Positions 25,894-34,870 of a stretch of 64,000 nt of DNA are shown here, piece by piece (the first letter of the stretch is position 1; each line of letters begins with the position of its first letter). Both the position numbers and the translations under genes were made by a program. The notes below the pieces were generated by a model. That model was not told the DNA's origin and made no database searches. It saw only the letters and a list, made by a program, of their open reading frames with translations. This stretch comes from Spirochaetia bacterium (GTDB lineage: Bacteria; Spirochaetota; Leptospiria; Leptospirales; Leptonemataceae). The DNA lies in the NCBI GenBank assembly GCA_009885105.1, contig VFLI01000027.1:1-64000 (forward strand). The letters are read 5' to 3'.

Positions 25894-28584
25894 CTACTGC
25901 TGCACGCAGATGAGTTTTCTTGTCAGGGTGCAGAGATTGTCAGTTTGAGAAGAAATGGTTCCCCCTGAACTTGTCCACGTCTGCCCATAATAATTATGAG
26001 TGGGCGGTTTATTCGGCGCATCATTGTACGTCCAGCCTGCGCAGTTGTCCCTGTAATCAGGGTCATCGAAAAATTTCGCCGGTGTGCTGGGTTGAGTTGC
26101 CGCTGTCATATTTGCATTCATGCCAGTCCAGAAAGTATCAGCAGCGGAGAAATCCCGGCTCATCGCGCCTGCAGGAATCAGGTTGGCTGAGTTGGCCGTA
26201 AATATATGCTTGAATTCATCGCTGCAATTGGCCGCACCTGAACCCGAACACATATAATACATATATGTGCTTGTCAGTATCCAGCCGGTCTGTCCGGCGA
26301 TGGTACTGCCGTCGGTGGTTGCGATTCTTTTGTCTGTGGCGCCATTGCTCACCATAAGCGCCTTGTAAGTTCCAGAAGGCAGATAGGCAGGTTTTAGCCC
26401 GCTGCTGTTGCACAGTAGATCCCCGCCAAGTCCTATACCAGACATTTCACCCTGATAGGAGCCGGTTGTGATGTAGATCGCTTTCCCTGCCGGTTCATTG
26501 TCCACATTTGTAATGCTCTGTGAGGCCGGGTCGTGGCCTGGGTAAAATACAGCGTTACTGCCAGAATCAACAGTAAATGTTACGTTGAAATTAATATCGC
26601 CGTCGGCGTAAGGATCATTTTTTCCTGTGACTATGATGGTCTTTTCATAAGTAAGACCCAGCTGGTTGGCAGTCCAGGAAATAGATGTGGGGTTTACAGA
26701 CAAACACTCAGTTGCGTCGGTACATCCAACAGTCATACTGACATCAGTTGCGTTGTCCGCCGCCAGATAGATTTTAACCGTGGCCGTGGTTATTTCATCT
26801 TCATTGGTATTGCCTGTCTTGGTTATTGTATACCTCACTTCATTATCCGTGGTTGTCGCATAAATATCGTAAGAATCATACGACAGGGATCCCCCCGAGG
26901 TGGCGCTTACCGCAGTCCAGTTTTGATTATCATCCAGGATTGCATCGTCCACATAAGTCAGAATTACTTTGTTGGTTCCTGTTTCAAGTTTGTTGAAGTT
27001 GGTGCTGTCAATGGTAAAAGTCCCCGGGTGGGAGCCCTCGGATAAATCGTCGCTCGTTAGCGCAACAGTAACGGCTCCACCGGGTGAATCCTTCGTGATA
27101 AGCCAGATGTAATTTGTTGTAGAAGGTTCTGCTCCAGTCAGCCGGCCTCTTGTATCGCCATAAGGCGATCCGGAAAAGTTGCAGGGCTGAATGACATGTG
27201 TATTATCATTGTCGCAGGATCGCATGATGAACGTGGGTCTTGCCACGGTGACTGCGCTATTATAAGACGGATCGCCTGTAACCACCGACCCAAAGGAAAC
27301 GGTAAAATCAATATTGCCGTTGCCAGTAGCGCTGTCGGTGCCATTGGATTTTCCAGTTACATACACCCACTGATCCACATTCCAGTTGGATGTGGTAAAT
27401 GTAAGTGAAGGAGTCAGTATGTTACTGATAGCGCTCATATCTGTTGCGAAATTAATTGTTACACTTGCCGTAGGTTTTGCTCGCAGGTGCAATTTGAAAC
27501 TGGAATATGTAGAACCCATATTGTTCTTTTGATCGGTTGCAAAACCCTGCACAGTCGCGCCTGTTCCTTTGTTGGTTTGTCCGCCGGTTGCATCAAATCG
27601 CGTGTACACATAGCCCGGTATACTCTGATCCTGGTTAATAATAACCACGTCTCGTGGGTCCAGTCCGTTATAAGTGGTGTCACTGCTTACTGCATTTTGC
27701 ATTTGAATTGTATACTGTACCGTTCCATCGATTTCCATATCATCGACAGATGTAACAGTGACTGTCTGGCTGACATTGTAGTTTGCCGGCGTAAAAAGCA
27801 AACTCGATTTATCCACAGTACCTTCTCTGTATCCGGCATTCTTTGAATCGTAAAGAGCATTGATAGGCACGGTCACGTTTGCAGAAGGAGCGGTTCTCAG
27901 CCGGACGGTGTATGTGCCGCTAGTGAAACCACTGCCGCCGCCCGGTTCTTCCATTACATTCGAAATATTTGATACACGCACACCGGGCGCTTCGTCATCT
28001 TCCATGGTCACGGAAATATCGCAGGGATTTTTTCCGGCATACAGCTTTTCATCATCAGCAGAGGTAATGGCGCCCAGCTGCAATTGAAAGGCCGATTCTC
28101 TGGGATTCTGAGATGCATCGTTGATTCTTGTTACACTGAAACACTGTCTGGAAGCGACACCGCTGCTCGTAAAAGAAAGTTTTGAAGGCAGAGCTGCAAC
28201 AGAAGGATAGGAAGTTTTAACGTCGAGTCGTCCGGCATATGTGGAGTTTGTTGTAATTGGAATTTCTACCCTACCGGTAAAAGCATTGTTCAGGTAGACA
28301 CAGGTCTCAACGGAACGAAAGCCCCAGGCCGGCGCTCCATCGGCATCGGAATCGGAAAAATAAGGATCAGTCAAGGAATAAGTTCTCGTAACATCGCCAT
28401 CTTCGGCCAGCTCAATCTGCGTAGTCGTAACCGCAATCTCCGACGCGCATGTGTTCGGCGCTGTGTCATTGATCGTCAATCCGTACAGAAGATAGCTTTC
28501 CCCGTCTTTACTGGCAATGCAGTCGCTTACGAGAAGCCCTGCAAACATTACAGAAATTAATAAAATCCATTTACTTATTTTCAT
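25894..28584 (-). CDS. Beta-repeat lipoprotein with C-terminal DUF1554
   Basis: 896-residue surface-type lipoprotein. Start at 28584 is chosen because a GGAG lies 8 bases upstream and it gives a clean signal, MKISKWILLISVMFAGLLVSDC, with the lipidated Cys. Residues 40-690 are about five Calx-beta/cadherin-like units marked by alternating TFTTSNWN..Q.V.VTG and DD..DG....YT patterns. Residues about 695-896 match the Leptospira DUF1554 domain: CNSSGLKPA, YKALMVS, TYMYYMC, FWTGMN, NCAGWTY and a final CTLTRKLICVQQ, with conserved Cys and Trp. The shape suggests a stalk holding a compact, disulfide-bonded head outside the cell, perhaps an adhesin or binding protein. A second, stalk-less DUF1554 protein is at 61629-62309. 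Confidence 0.82.
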   Translation of the reverse strand: MKISKWILLISVMFAGLLVSDCIASKDGESYLLYGLTINDTAPNTCASEIAVTTTQIELAEDGDVTRTYSLTDPYFSDSDADGAPAWGFRSVETCVYLNNAFTGRVEIPITTNSTYAGRLDVKTSYPSVAALPSKLSFTSSGVASRQCFSVTRINDASQNPRESAFQLQLGAITSADDEKLYAGKNPCDISVTMEDDEAPGVRVSNISNVMEEPGGGSGFTSGTYTVRLRTAPSANVTVPINALYDSKNAGYREGTVDKSSLLFTPANYNVSQTVTVTSVDDMEIDGTVQYTIQMQNAVSSDTTYNGLDPRDVVIINQDQSIPGYVYTRFDATGGQTNKGTGATVQGFATDQKNNMGSTYSSFKLHLRAKPTASVTINFATDMSAISNILTPSLTFTTSNWNVDQWVYVTGKSNGTDSATGNGNIDFTVSFGSVVTGDPSYNSAVTVARPTFIMRSCDNDNTHVIQPCNFSGSPYGDTRGRLTGAEPSTTNYIWLITKDSPGGAVTVALTSDDLSEGSHPGTFTIDSTNFNKLETGTNKVILTYVDDAILDDNQNWTAVSATSGGSLSYDSYDIYATTTDNEVRYTITKTGNTNEDEITTATVKIYLAADNATDVSMTVGCTDATECLSVNPTSISWTANQLGLTYEKTIIVTGKNDPYADGDINFNVTFTVDSGSNAVFYPGHDPASQSITNVDNEPAGKAIYITTGSYQGEMSGIGLGGDLLCNSSGLKPAYLPSGTYKALMVSNGATDKRIATTDGSTIAGQTGWILTSTYMYYMCSGSGAANCSDEFKHIFTANSANLIPAGAMSRDFSAADTFWTGMNANMTAATQPSTPAKFFDDPDYRDNCAGWTYNDAPNKPPTHNYYGQTWTSSGGTISSQTDNLCTLTRKLICVQQ

Positions 28585-28683
28585 GCCCGACACTCCGCTT
28601 TTTTTCTATTTCTATTCTATACCCTGATTGTATGAAATTACTTTCACATAAATCGCATTTCTCTCCGAATTAATTTGACGAAA

Positions 28684-29946
28684 TTAATAATAGAAATGCA
28701 CGCCGAACTTCAAATAGATTTCCGTGCGGCTGCTTTTAAAACCCTGCGACATCTCACCGACGCCCAGACCGCTGGTTTTTGGATTAAAATTTCTTGTCTG
28801 CGAAAGTGTGATGCCCGCGTACGAATCGTATGTGCGCGTGTAATCTTCTTTGATGAAACCCAGGTGTATGGAATACCGGCAGTACACCCGGGCAACGGCT
28901 TCCAACCAGTGCCTGGTTCCGTTGTCCCTGAAATAGCCGCCGTGAACAGGCACCAGAAGGTAGGGGGAAACCGCGCCAGAGGGCTGGCCAAGAAGATCGT
29001 AGTTCTGAGCGCTCAGCAGCTGATAGCCGGTCATATTGAAATCGCCGGCGCGCTTTATAAGAGAAAACTTGTATGTGAATCCCAGCCATTCGAACATCTG
29101 GTAGCGTACCGCCGGTCCAACGAGCCATCCTGAAATCCGGTATTCACCGGACACGCTTCCGCCGGCAGTCCAGCTCTGGGTGCCGCCGCTGGCTCCCGAG
29201 GCTCTCAGTCCTGTCAGCGATCCCATGCTGACTTCTACACTTTCCACAGACTGCTGCCGTGTTAGAAATCCGCCGAGTTTGATGCCCTTTCTTGTCGAAA
29301 TCGGATGAAGATACATGAATTCCATTTCATTGCGTCGTTCCTTCCAGGCCAGAAGCCTCAGTCCCTCGAAAGCAGCGACCTGATAGGTTGAGTTCGGGGG
29401 AGAGATAAATGACACTTTCGCCCGATGTTTGTGGTCGTAGTCCTGATCGATGTAAAACCGTTCCAGCGCCACGGAGAACCGGTCCTTAAAAGTAAAATCA
29501 AGTCCCCATCGCAGCGGTATGGCGGGAATTTTTCCCGTATTCTCAATCAGCACATTCGGCTGCGAAACGCCGTCCGCGGATTGGATAAAAGAATTCAGCT
29601 GCCAGGCCGGTCCCGCTTCGGAGAGAAGGGCGGGGTGGAAGGATTGATAACCGAATCCAGCCATCAATCGCAGACGAAATTTTTCCGGTCGCTGGCGGAT
29701 CTCTGTAACCGGCGCTGCAGGCGTTTCCTGAGTCGTCTGGCCCTGGCCGCCGGTTGTAGTCTGCGTTTGCGTTGGCGCCGGCGTCTGAGGCGGCGTGCGA
29801 TTGGGAGTCGGCGTTCGCGGCTGCGTTGGATTGGGCGGCTGGGCCGGCGTCGGCGTTCGCGGTTTGTCCTGTCCCGGTTTCTGCGCGAGAAGCGACTGCC
29901 CGCTCAGCAGGAGAACACAGAGAAAAACAGCCGGCCGCCGCTTCAT
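28684..29946 (-). CDS. Outer-membrane beta-barrel-like protein
   Basis: 420 residues. Signal peptide ending LLLSGQSLLAQ, then a Pro/Thr/Gln-rich low-complexity linker (residues 23-80) and a region of alternating hydrophobic strands typical of an outer-membrane barrel (about 90-420) that ends with the aromatic terminal strand YLKFGVHFYY expected by the barrel-assembly machinery. No family recognised. The start codon overlaps the OmpA stop by 4 bases, making it the third gene of the 31051-28684 operon. The linker could contact peptidoglycan in company with OmpA, but this is inference. Confidence 0.65.
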   Translation of the reverse strand: MKRRPAVFLCVLLLSGQSLLAQKPGQDKPRTPTPAQPPNPTQPRTPTPNRTPPQTPAPTQTQTTTGGQGQTTQETPAAPVTEIRQRPEKFRLRLMAGFGYQSFHPALLSEAGPAWQLNSFIQSADGVSQPNVLIENTGKIPAIPLRWGLDFTFKDRFSVALERFYIDQDYDHKHRAKVSFISPPNSTYQVAAFEGLRLLAWKERRNEMEFMYLHPISTRKGIKLGGFLTRQQSVESVEVSMGSLTGLRASGASGGTQSWTAGGSVSGEYRISGWLVGPAVRYQMFEWLGFTYKFSLIKRAGDFNMTGYQLLSAQNYDLLGQPSGAVSPYLLVPVHGGYFRDNGTRHWLEAVARVYCRYSIHLGFIKEDYTRTYDSYAGITLSQTRNFNPKTSGLGVGEMSQGFKSSRTEIYLKFGVHFYY

Positions 29947-30737
29947 GGCGCCATCCTGATTTCAACGCGCCGGTTTCGGACTTCCGCCAGAGGGGTGATG
30001 ATGATACGCTGATCGTCGGCGAATCCTTTGATTTCGACCACGCGCGATCTGGATATGCCGCTTTTTTTTATAAGAAGATCCGTTGTGGACTGGGCGCGGT
30101 TCTGGCTCAGTCCGTAGTTGTATGCCTTTGAACCCGTTGAGTCTGTGTGCCCGCCGACCTTGATGTTGATATCCGGATATTTTATCAGAACGTCAGACAC
30201 TCGCTCCAGAACCGCCGCCGCCGCCGGCGTCACAAGAGCGCTTCCATGCGCGAAGCAGATATCGCCATCAACGGAAACAAGAAGCTCGCGAATTCTTTTT
30301 TTGTCTCGTACTTTCTCCACCTTGACACCGGTGGCGCGAAATCCATCCTCAATCGGAGTGACGCGAATTCCGTGCGCCTCAAAATCGCGCCGCATCCCCT
30401 CGTAAACTTCTTCCAGAAATCTGTCCGCTCCCAGCTCCTTCGCAGCGCCCGCCGATGTTGCGCTCACGTCCGGTTTATCATCCGGTGTCCGCTCTGCTTC
30501 CGCAATGGGGACGGGAGTGGATGATGGGAAATGAACCACTTCCTCGTAGCAGGGACAGTCTTTGAAGGCTCCTTCAAACCGGCCGCCCGGTCGGAATGCC
30601 GCGCAGTCGATCAGAACGAAGACGAGAATCGACAATGCGGCGGATTTATTAAAACCAGGCCGGGAGATTTCACGCAGAGCCCGCAGAGAACGCAAAGGAG
30701 AAAAGAGAAGAAAAAAAGCAGTCATGATGTTGTTCAT
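29943..30737 (-). CDS. OmpA-family lipoprotein
   Basis: 264 residues from the ATG at 30737, which overlaps the upstream stop by 4 bases. An ATG further upstream (30824) lies wholly inside the upstream gene and is rejected. A lipobox-like VLIDC occurs about 43 residues in, an unusually long lead, of which about 16 residues (LLFSPLRSLRALREIS) are encoded by the family-A repeat at 30661-30710. The C-terminal domain (about 150-264) is OmpA-like, with GHTDSTGS, LSQNRAQS and a closing NRRVEIRM; the Asp and Arg are the diaminopimelate/peptidoglycan-binding residues. It anchors the outer membrane to peptidoglycan. Cotranscribed with a barrel protein downstream. Confidence 0.85.
   Translation of the reverse strand: MNNIMTAFFLLFSPLRSLRALREISRPGFNKSAALSILVFVLIDCAAFRPGGRFEGAFKDCPCYEEVVHFPSSTPVPIAEAERTPDDKPDVSATSAGAAKELGADRFLEEVYEGMRRDFEAHGIRVTPIEDGFRATGVKVEKVRDKKRIRELLVSVDGDICFAHGSALVTPAAAAVLERVSDVLIKYPDINIKVGGHTDSTGSKAYNYGLSQNRAQSTTDLLIKKSGISRSRVVEIKGFADDQRIIITPLAEVRNRRVEIRMAP
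30661..30710 (-). repeat. Intergenic repeat, family A (copy 2), inside OmpA gene
   Basis: Read on the minus strand it contains CTTCTCTTTTC, GCGTTCTCTGCG and GCTCTGCGTGAAATC, matching copy 1 at the start of the window. Here it is in frame within the export signal of the OmpA lipoprotein, which runs through it without a stop. Confidence 0.6.
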
Positions 30738-31051
30738 GGCGCGAAAAACAGCTTCTTCGTACTGCAGAAATTGATTACGGATTCTCTTTCCTGTCCGTCG
30801 GCGTACTTCACCTTCACCGCCCATTCGCAGTCTTCCTCATTGGGCTGTTCGTCCCAGATAAGCAGCACAGTCTGTCCAGGCCGTATAGCGCTTCCGATAT
30901 CAAAAGCCTGCCAGTCGGATTTGCCTTTCTCTGAGATTTTCATTTCAACCAAATTGATCCGGGCATTGTTTGTTACAGTAAATCGAAAATTTCGCGCGAA
31001 GACCGCGCCCGCCAGAAAGATTAGAATTATAACAGCCATTGATCTTTTCAT
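30734..31051 (-). CDS. Small secreted beta-domain protein
   Basis: 105 residues from the Met at 31051, chosen for its signal peptide (MKRSMAVIILIFLAGAVFA) and a GGGGG stretch just upstream. The mature part has the pattern F.VTNNARINLVEMKIS, RPGQTVLLIW, CEWAVKVKYADGQE and a terminal hydrophobic strand. This matches a widespread family of small exported beta-sandwich proteins in which Trp and an acidic strand follow a 'PGQ' turn. Function is not known. First gene of the operon with OmpA and the barrel protein. Confidence 0.65.
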   Translation of the reverse strand: MKRSMAVIILIFLAGAVFARNFRFTVTNNARINLVEMKISEKGKSDWQAFDIGSAIRPGQTVLLIWDEQPNEEDCEWAVKVKYADGQERESVINFCSTKKLFFAP

Positions 31052-31281
31052 TGGATCCCCCATAATATTGGCATGCGGTTCCGTCCTGTGTAAAATCGTC
31101 ATCAAGAAATATTAAAAATAAGATGCGTAGTAATACGTACGGTAAAAACGCCGCCGGTCCGCGGAAAAGTTCCGATTGCCTGGAAGAATGTTTGAGCATC
31201 GGGCTGTATCTATGCGACATAATGCGTCGGGCAATTTACTGAGGTGCGGCATCTATTATTATAGAAAATTTTTTTTTAATT

Positions 31282-33981
31282 ATGGGAGTCCTTGAAGGAA
31301 GTATATTAATAGATATGAGCTCCGAGAATCTGAAAAGTCACAGAACTGGCAGATTGATCGGCATGCGAAGTTTCTGGCTGATTATTCTGGGGCTGTGGTC
31401 GCTGCTGAATCTGGGCGCGTTGCTGTTGCAGTTGAAGCACGGTCAGCAGTACATTGAGCAGCTCGCCGCAAGGGAGGCCCGCTCGCATTTCGACATGGAT
31501 TTGGCGCTCCGCAAATGGGCCGCTTCACACGGTGGAGTGTATGTGCCCGCCAACGACCGCACGCCGCCCAGTCCGTATCTCTCTCATATTCCAGAAAGGG
31601 ATCTGACAACTCCTTCCGGGAAGAAGCTCACCCTGATGAATCCCGCGTATATACTGCGGCAGCTGATGCAGGACTATGCGGATGAATACGGAATCCGGGG
31701 CCATATCACAAGTCTCAAACCGATAAGGCCACAAAACGCCGCAGATGCCTGGGAAGAGCTCGCTCTGCTTCAGTTCGAGAGCGGTGTGCGGGAGGTAAGT
31801 GAAAAAACGGAGATCAACGGGAAAATGTATCTGCGTCTGATGAAACCGATGGTCGTTGAGAAGGGCTGCCTGAAATGTCATGCTCATCAGGGGTATCTCG
31901 AAGGCGATATTCGCGGCGGAGTCGGCGTATCCGTGCCCCTGCGTCCGTATGAAGAAATGCAGAAGTTTCAGCGATTCGAGGCGGTCACGTTATTCGGACT
32001 GCTCTGGGCGGTTGGCTTCGCCGGCATTGCAGTTACAGCTGTACTGTCCCGCAGACGGGAAGCCGCCAGGCTTGCCATGGAAGAGCGCATGGAACAGCTC
32101 GCCGCGCGAAATCAGACGATTCTCGAAAGCGCGGGCGAGGGCATTCTGGAACTGGATACAGCGGGCGACTGTATGTTTGTAAATCCGGCCGCCTGCCGGC
32201 TGCTGGGTTTTGAGCCGGAAGAGATGGTCGGGAAAAATGGGCACAGTGTCTGGCACGGCAGTCGCCTTTCAGGTGAGCCGTATCCCGTGGAAGAATGTCC
32301 CATCCACAACGCGCCGCTGCTCAAGAAGGCCCATGCCGGGGAAGAAGATTTCATGCGAAAGGACGGCAGCTTTCTGCGGGTGCTGTATGAGTGCGTTCCA
32401 ATCATGGAGAGCGGCCGGGCTACCGGGACCGTGCTGAGCTTTCTGGACATAACGGCCCAGAAAGCCGCCGAACAATCGCTCCGGGAAAATGAACGCATAC
32501 TTACCCGGGCGCAGCAGGTGGCGAAGATCGGAGTCTGGACGATGGATCTCGCGTCCAAAAAAATGACCTGGTCGGATGAGATGTGCGCGATTCACGGATT
32601 ACCCGGCCATGTCCCGGATATGGATGAGTACATCCAGACCTGCATCCATCCGGACGACAGAGCCAATGTAGAGGAGCGGGCTAAAACTATTCGATCCAGC
32701 AGCAAAAGGCATTCCATTGAATATCGAATTGTGAGGCCGGACGGTCAAGAGCGCAATGTATGGTCGGAGCCCGCCGGAGAGGATCACGACGCGGGGGGCA
32801 GAGTCGTTCGTCTGCATGGAATTGTACAGGATATCACAGACCGGCGTAATCTGGAAGAGGAGATACGAAGAACGCAGCAGATGGAATCGCTCGGAGTGCT
32901 GGCCGGCGGCATCGCACACGATTTCAACAATCTGCTGGGAGGCATTTTCGGATACATCGATCTGGCCAGGAATTCATCGCCGGGAATCAAGGCCGGCGAG
33001 TTTCTGAACAGGGCTGTGGATACTTTTGAACGGGCAAGAGACCTGACGCGGCAGCTGCTCACCTTCGCGCGGGGAGGCGCCCCTTCCAGGTCGACCGGAT
33101 CTCTCGCTCCGGTTATCGAGCAGTCCGCGCATTTCGCAGTGAGCGGATCGAGCGCGGAGTGCCGTTTTGAAATCGCGGACGATCTCTGGCTCTGCGATTT
33201 CGATAAAAATCAGATCGGTCAGGTGATCGACAATCTGATCATCAACGCGAATCAGGCCATGCCGTCCGGCGGAACGATACTTGTGTCCGCCGTCAATGTT
33301 CGCGTGGAAACGGGAGAATACGTGTATCTGAAGGCCGGCCGGTATGTTCGCATCTCTGTCCGGGATACGGGAGGCGGCGTTGATCCCAAAATACTGCCGC
33401 GCATTTTTGAGCCATTTTTTACGACAAAGGAGAGGGGCACGGGTCTGGGTCTTGCGATCGCATATTCCATTGTTAAAAAACACGAAGGGGAAATCCGCGT
33501 GGATTCCACTGCCGGAAAAGGAAGCACGTTTCATGTCTACCTGCCGGCCTCCGACGGACAAACTACGCAGCTGGAAGCGGCAGCAAAACCTGTATTTCGG
33601 GGAAGCGGCAGCATCCTGGTGATGGACGATGAAGAGTACATCCGCGATACGGCAGGCGCCATGCTGAACGCCATGGGCTTCGATACGGCCTTTGCCTCCG
33701 ACGGCAGAGAGGCTCTGCTCCGCATCGAGCAGGCCCGAAATTCGGGAAAGCCATTCCGGGCAGTTCTCATGGACCTGACCATCCGGGGAGGCATGGGCGG
33801 TAAAGAGGCGATCGAAGAGTTTCGCAAGACGGACAAAACGACAGTGGCCATTGTTCTGAGCGGTTATTCGGAGGATCCTGTGCTTGCCGATCCGGCCGCT
33901 TACGGTTTTACGGCCAGTCTGTCCAAACCCTTCCGGCCGGCGGACCTTGAGGAATTGATGAGCCGGCTTCTTCCAGCCTGA
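31282..33981 (+). CDS. Haem-binding PAS hybrid histidine kinase
   Basis: 899 residues. TM1 (about 28-48), an exported sensor of the Tll0287/DUF3365 type (50-230) with a covalent-haem motif CLKCH (Cys196-His200), TM2 (233-255), PAS1 (270-395), PAS2 (405-530; HPDD and YRIVRPDGQ), HisKA with H-box GGIAHDFNNLL near 545, HATPase (to about 765; N-box IINANQAM, G-box DTGGGVDP, GLGLAIAYSI) and a C-terminal receiver with phospho-Asp in VLMDLTIRGG. Met at 31315 or 31363 could also be the start. Predicted to sense redox state or a gas through periplasmic haem c and relay phosphate within the same protein. No separate output regulator is next to it. Confidence 0.87.
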   Translation: MGVLEGSILIDMSSENLKSHRTGRLIGMRSFWLIILGLWSLLNLGALLLQLKHGQQYIEQLAAREARSHFDMDLALRKWAASHGGVYVPANDRTPPSPYLSHIPERDLTTPSGKKLTLMNPAYILRQLMQDYADEYGIRGHITSLKPIRPQNAADAWEELALLQFESGVREVSEKTEINGKMYLRLMKPMVVEKGCLKCHAHQGYLEGDIRGGVGVSVPLRPYEEMQKFQRFEAVTLFGLLWAVGFAGIAVTAVLSRRREAARLAMEERMEQLAARNQTILESAGEGILELDTAGDCMFVNPAACRLLGFEPEEMVGKNGHSVWHGSRLSGEPYPVEECPIHNAPLLKKAHAGEEDFMRKDGSFLRVLYECVPIMESGRATGTVLSFLDITAQKAAEQSLRENERILTRAQQVAKIGVWTMDLASKKMTWSDEMCAIHGLPGHVPDMDEYIQTCIHPDDRANVEERAKTIRSSSKRHSIEYRIVRPDGQERNVWSEPAGEDHDAGGRVVRLHGIVQDITDRRNLEEEIRRTQQMESLGVLAGGIAHDFNNLLGGIFGYIDLARNSSPGIKAGEFLNRAVDTFERARDLTRQLLTFARGGAPSRSTGSLAPVIEQSAHFAVSGSSAECRFEIADDLWLCDFDKNQIGQVIDNLIINANQAMPSGGTILVSAVNVRVETGEYVYLKAGRYVRISVRDTGGGVDPKILPRIFEPFFTTKERGTGLGLAIAYSIVKKHEGEIRVDSTAGKGSTFHVYLPASDGQTTQLEAAAKPVFRGSGSILVMDDEEYIRDTAGAMLNAMGFDTAFASDGREALLRIEQARNSGKPFRAVLMDLTIRGGMGGKEAIEEFRKTDKTTVAIVLSGYSEDPVLADPAAYGFTASLSKPFRPADLEELMSRLLPA

Positions 33982-34078
33982 GTGATGCGAGACAGCCCGG
34001 GCCGGACAAAAAATATCGGTTGTAGTACAGCATACGGTCCCCAATTCAATACAATTTCAGTATTTTTGAGTTCTGTAC

Positions 34079-34870
34079 ATGCGTCCAAGAAAAGCCTTCG
34101 AAAACAGAGAATTCCTGCACGGAGATGCCGCGCGTCCCATGCGGATTCTCGCTGAATATCTCTACCCGTATGAACGGTTCAAACAGGAAAATGTTACGGA
34201 TACGGTCGTGATATTCGGTTCTGCACGAGTGCCCTCACAGGAAGAGACCGATGCCAGGCGCAAAGAGAATGGCGACAAACCAAAAAACGGCAACGGAAAA
34301 CAGCCGGTTTCCGGGATTATGAATTTTTCCGCTTACTACGAGCAGGCGCGTGAGCTGTCTCACAAAATCACGGAATGGTCCATGAAGCATGCGCATCCGC
34401 GCGGCCGCAAGTTCCTGATCACCACGGGCGGCGGACCGGGTATCATGGAAGCATCCAACCGGGGCGCACACGAGGCGGGCGGCAAAAGCATCGGATTGAA
34501 TATCGAGCTGCCCAGGGAGCAGATGCCGAATCCGTTTATCACGGCGGATCTCAATTTCGATTTTCATTATTTTTTTACCAGGAAATTCTGGTTCCTGTAC
34601 TACGCGCGGGCCCTGATTGTTTTTCCGGGAGGTTTCGGCACTCTGGACGAGCTGTTCGAAACACTGACACTGCAGCAGACAAAGACGATTAAAAATAAAA
34701 TTCCTGTTTTTCTGTTCGGCCGGCATTTCTGGAACCGCATTGTCGATTTTTCTTTTCTGGCGGAAGCCGGCATGATATCGGAGGCGGATCTGAAGCTGTT
34801 CCGCATCGTAGATTCCGTGGATGAAGCTCTCGATTACATTTTGCCTGTTCTTCAGGCCTCTATGGAATGA
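34079..34870 (+). CDS. LOG-family nucleotide 5'-monophosphate phosphoribohydrolase
   Basis: 263 residues with the LOG ('lysine decarboxylase-like') Rossmann fold. The signature glycine block is TTGGGPGIMEASNRG near residue 120 and the catalytic PGGxGTxxE block is PGGFGTLDELFETLT near residue 183. Family members release the base from nucleoside 5'-monophosphates; despite old annotations they are not lysine decarboxylases. An N-terminal extension of about 45 residues and a charged insert (residues 58-80) make it longer than the roughly 190-residue core enzymes. The next gene overlaps its stop by 4 bases. Confidence 0.85.
   Translation: MRPRKAFENREFLHGDAARPMRILAEYLYPYERFKQENVTDTVVIFGSARVPSQEETDARRKENGDKPKNGNGKQPVSGIMNFSAYYEQARELSHKITEWSMKHAHPRGRKFLITTGGGPGIMEASNRGAHEAGGKSIGLNIELPREQMPNPFITADLNFDFHYFFTRKFWFLYYARALIVFPGGFGTLDELFETLTLQQTKTIKNKIPVFLFGRHFWNRIVDFSFLAEAGMISEADLKLFRIVDSVDEALDYILPVLQASME

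Noticed and set aside
32974-34044. Open frame of about 355 codons opposite the end of the hybrid kinase
   Set aside because: Lies under the HATPase and receiver domains; no start signal or family.
34079-34870. Lysine decarboxylase
   Set aside because: The PGGxGTxxE motif belongs to LOG-family phosphoribohydrolases; the decarboxylase name is an old misannotation.
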